Origin: Dictyocoela muelleri
Lineage: Eukaryota; Microsporidia
DNA: 11,801 nucleotides
Assembly (NCBI GenBank): GCA_016256075.1
Contig: SDVU01000625.1
Coordinates: 1-11,801, forward strand
Direction: 5' to 3'
Shown here: positions 1-7,423 of the stretch, in pieces
Layout of the letters: each line of letters begins with the position of its first letter
Position numbering within the stretch: the first letter of the stretch is position 1
Made by a program: the position numbers and the translations under genes
The notes under the pieces: generated by a model
Told to the model about the DNA's origin: nothing
The model's input: only the letters and a program-made list of their open reading frames with translations
The model's database searches: none

Positions 1-74
1 AAATATAGGCTTATATTGAAAACTGATTTTTACAATATCTATATAAGACTATATAAAGAAAATTTTATTTTATC

Positions 75-260
75 TTGTTAATGCCATATTTTGTATTTTT
101 CGATATTTTTTTCAGAGGGAGGTATCTAAGGAAAGTGAGAACCTATTTTTCTTCCATTAGAAAGTTTAATAGTTCCATATGTGTAAATCTCATGATGGCA
201 CTTTCGAGAACATTTCCATTAATCATAATGGGTAGTTATTTTTACATTAAATACAAAAAT
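75..260 (-). pseudogene. Decayed FLYWCH-type zinc-finger remnant
   Basis: Reading the minus strand from about 260 down to 75, one frame gives a short hydrophobic strand (IFVFN), then W-K-C (216-218 and 210-212), a second Cys (198-200), the stretch EIYTYGTIKLSNGR, a GSH (His at 135-137) and IPPSEKNIEKYK. This order (hydrophobic start, WxC, C, basic/polar middle, Gly-x-His, Pro-Pro, helix) is that of FLYWCH zinc fingers. These fingers occur in MULE-type transposases and in some host proteins. The frame contains stop codons just before the Trp and after the His, and the second ligand His is not clear, so it is not a working gene. The open frame on the plus strand here (75-332) has no recognisable content. 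The call rests on motif order alone and could be chance. Confidence 0.35.
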
Positions 261-296
261 TTCCCTCCACCATTAAATTTTTTTTTCATATATCTG

Positions 297-325
297 CCAA
301 AATTTCCCACGGGGAGAAATTTTGG
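297..325. repeat. 29-nt hairpin, 10-bp perfect arms
   Basis: CCAAAATTTC (297-306) is the exact reverse complement of GAAATTTTGG (316-325), and the 9-nt loop is G/C rich. A diverged direct echo of the left arm (CAAAAATTTCCC) lies near 254-265. It could be the end of a small inverted-repeat element linked to the adjacent FLYWCH remnant. No function can be shown. Confidence 0.55.
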
Positions 326-329
326 TAGT

Positions 330-654
330 TGATGCAAATATTTTTAAGATAAATCTTTTAATGATATTTTTTTTAAAATTAATTGAAATTTATAATGATT
401 GTTTAAAAAGTACAATAAAAATTAAATAAATTTTAATATTCCGCAATAACTAAATATAAATTTAATTTACTATTTAATGACAACTAATTGTTTATAAATG
501 AAAAATAATTATTTTCCAAATTCCACAATTAATAGTTACATTTAAAAATTCATCTAAAAATATTAAAATATCAATTGAGATAATTCTAATTTATTTAATA
601 AAATATTTTTATAATAATTAATACACATAAATCATTTATAATATTTTAAAGAAG
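330..654. other. AT-rich stretch without recognised features
   Basis: Every frame is stop-rich, and I see no tRNA, no repeat array and no transposon end. It is simple A/T-rich spacer between the FLYWCH remnant and the first SINE-like copy. Confidence 0.6.
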
Positions 655-1085
655 ACGAAAATTTAGGCGTTTAACACTATTGAATGGAAATTCAAGTAAC
701 ATGTTAGAATTTTCTATTTAAAATCTGTCAGGGTAAAAAAATTAACCGATCAAAACTATAGCAGCAATATACAGTTTTTACAGTACATATAGCTGATTAA
801 GACTAATTCAAGTCCTTTATAGTACATCAGAAGAGACTCTACTAGGTGTTTGGATGACTGTGGTGGCATTTCTTGCAAAAAAAGTACTAAAAAAATTTAT
901 GGAAAAGTTTAAAATTACCTGTATCCTGCTGAGTCATTGATAAAACGAAAATCGCGTATACAGCTGGGCTTCTGGGTAGCTTAGTAGTGATTTATTATTA
1001 GAAAAACAAGACTCAAATATCAAATTTCCTAGATTCGGACAAATTTCCGAGTTAAGAATTATGATATTGTCGACATGTCTAATAT
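655..1085 (+). mobile_element. SINE-like dispersed repeat, copy A
   Basis: This segment is homologous to the reverse complement of 4640-5097. Exact shared blocks include AGCTGATTAAGACT (791-804), ATTACCTGTATCCT (914-927) and AGTCATTGATAAAAC (932-946), all in the same order, plus AATATACAGTT and a terminal TTGTCGACATGT (TTGTCAACATGT in copy B). The first 60 bases match the tRNA-like head of copy B: TTTAACACTATTGAATG corresponds to GTTAACACTCTTGAATG, and TGTTAGAATTT (702-712) stands where copy B has its B box. Here both pol III boxes have decayed, so this copy should be silent. A tRNA-derived head followed by a family-specific body is SINE architecture. The roughly 430-bp length is on the long side, and the ends are approximate because no target duplication was found. 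Confidence 0.6.
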
Positions 1086-1437
1086 TAACTAATTTTTATT
1101 CAAAATCAAATGTTTTCATGGTTATTTCTTAAATTTCAAATTATTATATTTATTTTTTAAGTAAGATATCTTTTTTATTTTTTTAATAAGATATATTTAA
1201 ATTTCAATTGATTAAAACCAACTTTATATAAAATTTTTATATTTAATGAAATATAAATATTTTCTATTTAATGAAATCCACGATAATTTAATTTCACAAT
1301 CAAAATATTTATTTTTAAACCAAAGAGCAATCATTTTTTAATGAAAAATCATTAGATGGTTATTTTTTTAAAAAAAATAAATTCAAAAAATCAAAATTTT
1401 AGTCAAAATTCTTAAGGATTGATTATTCTTCTTTAGT
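1086..1437. other. AT-rich 3' flank of the helicase gene
   Basis: This stretch lies between the tail of SINE-like copy A and the helicase stop codon. Every frame is broken. AATAAA-like hexamers occur on the minus strand (for example at 1308-1313), but in DNA this AT-rich they are expected by chance, so no polyadenylation site is claimed. Confidence 0.5.
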
Positions 1438-4400
1438 CTATTCTTCAAAATCTTTAACTTTATAATATTCAATTTTCTTAATATCATCGATATCAATAGG
1501 TATACACTCTCGTATATATTCATTTGTAGTCATGACATACGAATGAAACAAAACAAATTGAAAATCTTTTTTATATAAAGAACTGCTCGGATGAATAAAA
1601 CACTCCCTTTTAGTGCTTAAAATTTCATAACTCTTATCTTTGAGTCTTGCTATTTGTAAAAAATATCCCTTAAGAAGACAAATTTTAATTTTTTCTTGGA
1701 TATTCTTGATCGTAGCTATTTTATAAATACCAGAATTTTCAGTACTATCGAGATAATCATCATCATAATTATAAGTATTATCAACATCATCATCATAATT
1801 ATGATTATAATTATATTCATCATCATAATTATATTTATTATCATAATTATAATCATCATAATTAGTTTTATCTCTAGATTCATTATGATTAAATCTTTTA
1901 TCACGAACATAATTAATTAATTGTAAATAAATCTTTTTAGCTTCTCTCATTCCATCATAATTTAATTCATTTCGTTGACAAAAACCTTTGGAGAACTTAT
2001 TTTTTTGAGCATTATCAAAAATATTTAGAAACATGAAATGATCACCAACTTTAAAAAACTTTTCTCGACCTTTTTCAACGTTATTTCGTTTTATAAAAAT
2101 TTTTTGAACTGTCAGCATCGATGATATTTTACAAAATTCGTCATAAACATTAAGTTTCCGGGCATATATCAATGATATGGCAAGTTCGGGATTTACTGGA
2201 ATAAATGATATTTTCTTGCCTATTTCAGTTATCTCGCCATCAGTGTTTATGCATCCCAAATCGTATAATAATTTCATCGTTTTTATAATATTTTCCTTTT
2301 TTGGTAAGTCCAAAAACTCAAATTCTAAAACATTACAATTTAAAGTTTTCAGAATTAAAATAACAGTCGCAAGATTTGATCGCAATATTTCAGGAACAGG
2401 TGATAATCTAAAATCATTATAACGACTTTCAGTATAAATTCTATAAACAGTTCCTTCACAGGTACGACCAACACGTCCGGCTCTCTGATCAGCCTGTTCC
2501 TTTGATATTTCAGTAATAATTAGCTTTTCAATACCATTATCAAATACTTTTTGCTTTACAAAACCTGAATCAACTACAAATTTTAAATCCCCGATTGTTA
2601 TACTGTTCTCCGAAATGTTTGTTGAAAGGATAATTTTTCTTTTTTCGTAAGTCTTAAAAATTTGTTTCTGTTCTGAATAGGGCAAGAAACTGAATATTTT
2701 TAGAATTATAAAATCATTGTTATTATTATAATTGTTATTAATATAATTGTTATTATTATAATTGTTATTAGTATAATTAATATTATTATAATTGTTATTA
2801 TTATAATTGTTATTATTATAATTGTTATTATTATAATTGTTATTATTATAATTGTTATTAATATTAATATTATTATTATCTTTATTATCTTTATTATTGT
2901 TATCTTTATTATAATTCTTCTTAAAGTGATTATAATTATCTTTTTCATAATCATTATTTTTAATTTCATCATCTCCGTTTCGCAATAAAATCAATTTTCT
3001 TTCCATCTTTTCAATTTCTTCTTGCCCAGTTAAAAAAACTAAAATATCGCCAGAATTTGTATTTTTCAAAATTAATTCAATGGCTTTGTAGGTTTTTTCA
3101 AAATAATCAAATTTTGATGAATAATCAGAATTATATTTTTTCAGCTTTAGGCCTTCTAAATTGTCTTTTTTGTAATTATCAATTTCATCATTTACCTTTT
3201 GCACAGCTTTCCTGAAATGAACTTCATTTTCACAATCTTCGTCCAAATAAAAAATATTTTTTTGATAACTAAAACAATTAATAATAATTTCAGGGCAATT
3301 GAAAAATATTTTAAACTTTTGAACATTTACGGTTGCACTCATCAGCACAAACTTTATATTGGTTTTATCTCGAAGGATTTTCATATATCCGAGAAAAATA
3401 TCGGTATTAACACTTCTTTCATGAACTTCGTCTATTACAATTACGTCGTAGCCTGTTAATAATGGGTTTCTCATGCATTCATTGATGAGCATACCATCAG
3501 TGACAAATAATAACCGGGTGTTTGTATTTGATTTTTCTTCAAAACGAACCTTATAGCCGATAATATCGCCTAAAATCGTATTTGTCTCATCTGATACTCG
3601 TTTAGAAGAATTAATTGCTGATATTCTTCTTGGCTGAGAAACTAGAATTTTTTTGTATCTTTTTAGCAAAATTTTGGGAATTTGTGTTGTTTTACCGCAA
3701 CCTGTTGGTCCTTGGATTAAAATTATTCGATTTTTTGAGATTAAATTTTTAATTTCATTTTCATATTTAAAAATCGGAAAAGATACTGAAATATTTAAAT
3801 TATCGTCATTTAAATTATTGTTATTTAAATTATCGTCATTTAAATTATCATCATTTAAATTATTGTTATTTAAATTATCGTCATTTGAATCATATTTATT
3901 TAAATTATCGTGATTTAAATATCTATCTTCAGAATTTAAATATCTATCTTTAGAATTTAAATATCTATCTTCGGAATTTAAATATCTATCTTCAGAATTT
4001 AAATATCTATCTTCGGAAATTTCTTTGTTTTTATAAGATTGATCAATAAAATCAAAAGATTTAGTTGTCTTATTATTATCATCAATACTAAGTTTTTTAT
4101 CATTGTCGAATTTTTTATTATCGTCGAGTTTTTTATCATCAATACTAAGTTTTTTATTATCGTCAAGTTTTTTATCTCTAAATAGTTTCTCATCAGTTCT
4201 ACAGTCAATATCATTTCTATTAAATAAATCATTTCTATTAAATAAATCATTTCTATTCAGTTCGTTATATTTTTTATTTATAATTTGATTTCGATTTTTG
4301 TTAAAAAATTTTAAAAATTTTGGTTCTTTAGATGCTACTTCAACCAGGATTTTAGAATTTTTCTTGTGCAAAAATAAATTTTGGAAATTTAGAAATTCTT

Positions 4401-4527
4401 TAGGAGTTAAATATTCTTTAAGTTCTTCCGTTCTTTTAGATTTTATGAGATATTCGACATATTTTATGATTCTTTTGTCTTTTATGTTGATTGATTGTAG
4501 GAAGTTTGTTAAGCCTGGTATAGTCAT
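1438..4527 (-). CDS. DEAH/RHA-family ATP-dependent RNA helicase with Asn-rich insertions
   Basis: The 1029-residue protein has the full superfamily 2 helicase motif set: GPTGCGKTT (273-281, ATP-binding loop), QPRR (298-301), TDGML, DEVHER (366-371, Mg-ATP hydrolysis), SAT (397-399), LTGQEE (499-504), STNISENSITI (635-645) and QRAGRVGR (681-688). A winged-helix/ratchet (HA2) region follows at about 720-840, and a C-terminal OB-fold region ends in an MTTNEYIREC-like segment near residue 1000. These features place it in the DEAH/RHA group that remodels RNA-protein complexes in splicing (Prp2/16/22/43) or ribosome assembly (Dhr types). I cannot assign an orthologue. Box II is DEVH rather than DEAH. 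Core helicases of this group are usually 700-900 residues long; the excess here comes from low-complexity segments at about 88-250, 525-607 and 871-931. The ATG at 4525-4527 is favoured because an in-frame TAA lies only 6 nt upstream. No intron is needed. Confidence 0.93.
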   Translation of the reverse strand: MTIPGLTNFLQSINIKDKRIIKYVEYLIKSKRTEELKEYLTPKEFLNFQNLFLHKKNSKILVEVASKEPKFLKFFNKNRNQIINKKYNELNRNDLFNRNDLFNRNDIDCRTDEKLFRDKKLDDNKKLSIDDKKLDDNKKFDNDKKLSIDDNNKTTKSFDFIDQSYKNKEISEDRYLNSEDRYLNSEDRYLNSKDRYLNSEDRYLNHDNLNKYDSNDDNLNNNNLNDDNLNDDNLNNNNLNDDNLNISVSFPIFKYENEIKNLISKNRIILIQGPTGCGKTTQIPKILLKRYKKILVSQPRRISAINSSKRVSDETNTILGDIIGYKVRFEEKSNTNTRLLFVTDGMLINECMRNPLLTGYDVIVIDEVHERSVNTDIFLGYMKILRDKTNIKFVLMSATVNVQKFKIFFNCPEIIINCFSYQKNIFYLDEDCENEVHFRKAVQKVNDEIDNYKKDNLEGLKLKKYNSDYSSKFDYFEKTYKAIELILKNTNSGDILVFLTGQEEIEKMERKLILLRNGDDEIKNNDYEKDNYNHFKKNYNKDNNNKDNKDNNNININNNYNNNNYNNNNYNNNNYNNNNYNNINYTNNNYNNNNYINNNYNNNNDFIILKIFSFLPYSEQKQIFKTYEKRKIILSTNISENSITIGDLKFVVDSGFVKQKVFDNGIEKLIITEISKEQADQRAGRVGRTCEGTVYRIYTESRYNDFRLSPVPEILRSNLATVILILKTLNCNVLEFEFLDLPKKENIIKTMKLLYDLGCINTDGEITEIGKKISFIPVNPELAISLIYARKLNVYDEFCKISSMLTVQKIFIKRNNVEKGREKFFKVGDHFMFLNIFDNAQKNKFSKGFCQRNELNYDGMREAKKIYLQLINYVRDKRFNHNESRDKTNYDDYNYDNKYNYDDEYNYNHNYDDDVDNTYNYDDDYLDSTENSGIYKIATIKNIQEKIKICLLKGYFLQIARLKDKSYEILSTKRECFIHPSSSLYKKDFQFVLFHSYVMTTNEYIRECIPIDIDDIKKIEYYKVKDFEE
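1735..1885 (-). repeat. Coding low-complexity repeat (Asp/Asn/Tyr-rich) in the helicase
   Basis: Degenerate ATTATGATGATG-like triplet repeats encode a run of Asp, Asn and Tyr at about residues 881-931. The run interrupts the protein between the ratchet region and the last part of the OB fold. The reading frame is kept throughout, as expected for an extruded surface loop. Confidence 0.75.
2711..2900 (-). repeat. 15-bp coding tandem repeat encoding NNNNY units
   Basis: A 15-bp unit, seen on the plus strand as ATAATTGTTATTATT, is repeated about nine times with small variants. It encodes Asn-Asn-Asn-Asn-Tyr units at about residues 545-605. The array lies between helicase motif IV and the strand leading to SFLPYSEQ, a place where the canonical fold has a surface loop. 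The unit length is a multiple of three, so copy-number change keeps the frame. Confidence 0.85.
3794..4018 (-). repeat. Coding tandem arrays: 15-bp (NLNDD) and 21-bp (DRYLNSE) units
   Basis: Two arrays abut in the N-terminal region of the helicase. From about 3794 to 3913 a 15-bp unit encodes NLNDD/NLNNN repeats. From about 3914 to 4018 five copies of a 21-bp unit, spaced exactly 21 bp apart (AAATATCTATCTT starting at 3917, 3938, 3959, 3980 and 4001), encode DRYLNSE/DRYLNSK. Both units are multiples of three. The 21-bp copies are nearly identical, which points to recent expansion. Confidence 0.9.
4075..4262 (-). repeat. Coding degenerate repeats (DDKKL and NRNDLF) at the helicase N-terminus
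   Basis: On the minus strand this stretch encodes NRNDLF repeated three times, then several DDKKL/DNKKL/SIDD units (about residues 90-150). The segment is charged and low in complexity. It precedes the RecA-like core and has no recognisable fold. Confidence 0.8.
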
Positions 4528-4533
4528 GGGTTA
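4528..4533 (-). promoter_or_regulatory. CCC signal directly before the helicase ATG
   Basis: On the minus strand the start codon is preceded by TAACCC, so CCC touches the ATG in sequence that is otherwise almost only A and T. CCC/GGG-like motifs close to start codons are an established signal in microsporidian genes. The TAA is an in-frame stop, which fixes this ATG as the first possible start. A single triplet is weak evidence on its own. Confidence 0.4.
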
Positions 4534-4639
4534 TTTGTTAATTTTGATTTAATTTTTTTTCAATTTTTATGTTTTTTTAATAATTTTTTTATAAATTTTT
4601 TTAATTTAATTTTTTATGATTTTTGAATTTCTCGGGTTA

Positions 4640-5097
4640 TTGTATATATTACATGTTGACAACATCCAAATTCGCCAACCCGGAGAATTGTCTACAACTT
4701 TGGTCTTAATTCTTTTGGTTCAAAATGTTCTCATAATACGTCACTTCCTAAGCTACGAGATTATTTATATACATTTTAGTTTTATCAATGACTTAAGAGG
4801 ATACAGGTAATTAGTGGCTTTTCATGATTTTTTTCCACTACTTTTTACCGAGATGCGTCGACGCACTCATAACCACACCTAAGAATCTTCTTTATGCTTC
4901 ATTTTCATATTAGACCAAGTCTTAATCAGCTATACCACACTGGAACAACTGTATATTAATACTATAATTATATAGTTTTTGAACGCTTAATGTCATTCCC
5001 TCATTATTTATTAAAGAGCGACTTCATTGGATTCGAACCACGATACTTAAATTTTACATTCAAGAGTGTTAACCATTGAGCTATTTGGCTCAAGGTT
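4640..5097 (-). mobile_element. SINE-like dispersed repeat, copy B, with tRNA-derived head
   Basis: Read on the minus strand, the element begins with a tRNA-like head (5090-5019). It continues with a body that shares ordered exact blocks with copy A: AGCTGATTAAGACT (4931-4918), ATTACCTGTATCCT (4811-4798), AGTCATTGATAAAAC (4793-4779), GTAGCTTAG, and TTGTCAACATGT near 4650. It ends roughly 110 bp upstream of the helicase ATG, so it may overlap or replace part of that gene's upstream region. No protein frame of note lies inside. SINEs are non-coding, are transcribed by RNA polymerase III from the boxes in their head, and use LINE enzymes to move; no LINE is seen in this window. The precise ends, tail and target duplications are unresolved. 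Confidence 0.62.
5019..5090 (-). pseudogene. tRNA-like head of SINE-like copy B (tRNA-Tyr-like), with pol III A and B boxes
   Basis: On the minus strand, TAGCTCAATGG (5083-5073) fits the A box and GGTTCGAATCC (5039-5029) is a perfect B box. Their starts are 44 nt apart, exactly as in a tRNA (positions 8 and 52). The anticodon arm CTTGA...TTAAG can pair around a loop containing T-GTA, suggesting descent from tRNA-Tyr, but the loop is two bases too long. The acceptor and T stems do not pair properly, so this is not a working tRNA. The intact boxes mean it could still be transcribed by RNA polymerase III. Confidence 0.6.
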
Positions 5098-5394
5098 TAT
5101 TATTTCTTACATTTCAAAATAGCTAGATATATTAACCCTTAAACGATTTTGGTCAAAATAATAGATGACCTTTTTTTCAATTTTTTGATAAACTTTCTAA
5201 AATTTTTATCGAATTTTTTTGTTAAAAATTAAAAAAATTTTCACGATTTTATTTGAAAAAAATAATTATATCTCAAAAAATTATTAATTATTTGTAAAAA
5301 CTCGAATTATTTCTAAAAAAATATTTTCAAAATTAATTACAGATTTTTCACAAATAATTAATAATTTTAGAAAAAAAAACATCACATCACTTTT
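5098..5394. other. AT-rich spacer
   Basis: No gene is visible. The only notable structure is an inverted repeat, listed separately at 5277-5368. Confidence 0.55.
5277..5368. repeat. AT-rich inverted repeat, 19-bp exact arms
   Basis: AAAATTATTAATTATTTGT at 5277-5295 is the exact reverse complement of 5350-5368. Weaker pairing continues inward for about 15 more bases. The loop is 54 nt. It is A/T-only apart from one G/C pair, so part of the match may reflect base composition. Confidence 0.55.
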
Positions 5395-5580
5395 TAATTA
5401 TTACAGATAACCTTTTTCATATTATAAACAAGACTTTTCATTTTTATAGATAACTCTTTTAATTTTATAGATGGCTATTTTAATTTATATAGACGACTAT
5501 TTTAATAATTATATACAACTCTTTTCATTAGAGTCGTTTCATTATTATATTCACCTCGTTGGATAATTATATTACCCTCG
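5395..5580. repeat. Degenerate 21-22-bp tandem repeat
   Basis: The unit is roughly TTTTATAGATAACTCTTTTAA, repeated with drift. From about 5535 it changes into a 22-bp form (CGTTTCATTATTATATTCACC, then CGTTGGATAATTATATTACC). Those last units match the reverse complement of 7424-7450 on the other side of the large palindrome. Confidence 0.7.
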
Positions 5581-5596
5581 TTCCAATACAGGGTTA

Positions 5597-5762
5597 GCAA
5601 AAGTTATAGACCAACTGCTTTCAAAGTTATAGACCAAATGCTTCCAAAGTTATAGAATAAATGCTTTCAAAGTTATAGACACATTTATTTCGAAGTTATA
5701 GACCCGTTTCATTCAGACTTATAGGTCCATTTTGACATTGTTATAGATAATACTAGAAATTT
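5597..5762. repeat. 23-bp tandem array, left arm (7 copies)
   Basis: The shared core AAAGTTATAGACC recurs at 23-bp steps, with GTTATA (or CTTATA) starting at 5603, 5626, 5649, 5672, 5695, 5718 and 5740. The unit is the reverse complement of the 7270-7415 array, which has the same period. Confidence 0.9.
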
Positions 5763-5789
5763 CGCGTACATTATTTTTTTCCTTATTTT

Positions 5790-6355
5790 TTAACCCTTAT
5801 ATTTGAGACCTCATTTTTTAAGCATTATTTTAACCTTCATTTTTTAATCCTTATTTTTCAACCCGTATTTTTCAATTATTATTTTTCAACCCTTATTTTT
5901 TCAACCCTTTTATCAGCCCTTATTTTAACACTTATATTTCAGCCCAATTTTTAACCATTATATTTTCACCCTCATTTTTTAGCCCTTATGTTTTAGCCCC
6001 ATTTTTTAAACTCTGATTTCCCTAACTATTTTTTGCCACAATTTTTATTCCTTATTTTTGGCCATCATTTTTTACCCTTTATATTTTAGTCCTCATTTTA
6101 CGCTCTCATTTTTTAACCCTTATATTTTAACCCTCATTTTTTAACCACCATTTTTTGACACTCATTTTTAGAGCTTATTTCTTAACCCTTATTTTTGTCC
6201 CTCATCTTTAAGAACTTATTTTTTAACCCTTATTTTTTAGACACCATTTTTAACTTTTATTTTTTAGCCCTGATTTTTAACCCCTTTTAGCCCACATATT
6301 TTAGCCCACATTTTTTAACCCACATTTTTTAACCCACATCTTTTAACTATTTATT
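5790..6355. repeat. C-rich degenerate array (TTAACCCTTATTTT-like), left arm
   Basis: Units of about 12-16 bp combine a run of T with ACCCT or GCCCT and TAT or CAT. They are strongly diverged from one another. The G/C bases are almost all C on the plus strand. The motif resembles telomeric repeats, but it is interrupted by long T runs and lies inside the window, not at an end. Confidence 0.85.
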
Positions 6356-6359
6356 TTAA

Positions 6360-7228
6360 AACTTTGTTAAAAAATGATGTAAAAATATAAGGGTTAAAAA
6401 AGGATGTGAAAAAATAAAGGGTAAAAAATTAAGGGTAAAAATTAAGGGTAAAAAATAAGGGTCGAAAAATAAGGGTTAAAAAATAAGGGTTAAAAATAAT
6501 TTCAAAAATAATGGTTAAAAAATAAAGGTTAAAAAAGGGGATTAAAAAATAAGGTTTAAAAAATAAGGGTTTAAAAATAATGGTTAAAAAAAAATGCTAA
6601 AATAGGGGTTAAAAAATAATGGCTAAAAAATGAGGGTTGTATATAATTGTTAATAAATGAGAGCTAAAATATATGGGCTAAAAATAAGGGTTAAAAATGA
6701 GGGCTAAAAAATAAGAGCTTAAAAATGATGGCTAAAATATAAGGATTAAAATGAGGGTTAAAAAATAAGGGTTAAAAATCAGGGCTAAAAAATAATGGTT
6801 AAAAATTGGGTCTAAGAAATAAGGGTCAAAAAAGATAAAAACGAGGGTAAAAATGAGGGCACAAATATAAGGGTTAAAAATAAGGATTAAAATAAGGGTT
6901 ACAAATAAGGGTTAGTAATTGGTGTGAAATAAGGGTTAAAAAAGGGATTAAAAAAAACTTAAAAAATAAGGGTTAAAACAATAAGGGCAAAAAATGAGAT
7001 TTTAAATATAATGATTAAAAACGAGGGTTAAAAAATGAGGGTAAAAAAATGAGGGCAAAAAAATGAGGGCTAAAAAATAGGGTCTAAAAAATAAGAGTTA
7101 AAAAATAAAGGTCGAAAAAATAAAGGTCAAAAAACAAAGGTAACAAATGAGTGTAGGAAAATTAGGACTCAAATATAAGGGTTAAAAATAAGGGTTAGTA
7201 ATGAATGTATAATATGGGTTAAAAAAAT
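6360..7228. repeat. G-rich degenerate array (AAAATAAGGGTTAA-like), right arm
   Basis: This is the reverse-complement partner of the C-rich array. Units such as AAAAATAAGGGTTAA and AAAATGAGGGCTAA recur every 12-16 bp with heavy drift. G replaces C as the only frequent strong base, so the strand skew flips sharply at about 6355. No frame codes for anything recognisable. Confidence 0.85.
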
Positions 7229-7269
7229 AATTAATCGATGCGAATTTTAGCGTATTATCTATAAACCTG

Positions 7270-7415
7270 GCAAAATGGGTTTATAAGTCTGAAAGAGACG
7301 GCTCTATAACTTTGAAAGAAATGGGTATATAACTTTAAAAGAAAAAGGTCTATAACTTTGAAAGAAACGGGTCTATAACTTTGAAAGAAATGGGAAAATA
7401 ACTTTGAAAAACCTT
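7270..7415. repeat. 23-bp tandem array, right arm (6 copies)
   Basis: The core CTATAACTTTGAAAGAAA recurs with TATAA (or ATAA) starting at 7282, 7305, 7328, 7351, 7374 and 7397, always 23 bp apart. It is the inverted counterpart of the 5597-5762 array. Its variants are more uniform than those of the left arm. Confidence 0.9.
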
Positions 7416-7423
7416 TTATTGCA

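Noticed and set aside
1438-4527. Plasmodium or Dictyostelium as source, because of the Asn-rich helicase
   Set aside because: Asn runs and AT richness fit, but a Merlin transposon and the CCC start signal fit a microsporidian better. The rejection is provisional and would be settled by a helicase phylogeny.
1696-4552. Several short open frames antisense to, or out of frame with, the helicase
   Set aside because: They are shadows of the helicase gene and its low-complexity triplet repeats, rich in Ile, Leu or Ser, without domains.
5019-5090. Functional tRNA gene
   Set aside because: The A and B boxes and their spacing are good, but the acceptor and T stems do not pair and the anticodon loop is two bases too long.
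5790-7228. Telomere fusion or an internal telomere track
   Set aside because: In a head-to-head telomere fusion the plus strand should read G-rich repeats first and C-rich repeats second. Here it is C-rich first and G-rich second. The units are also very degenerate, and the palindrome continues outward through unrelated 23-bp and 22-bp blocks.
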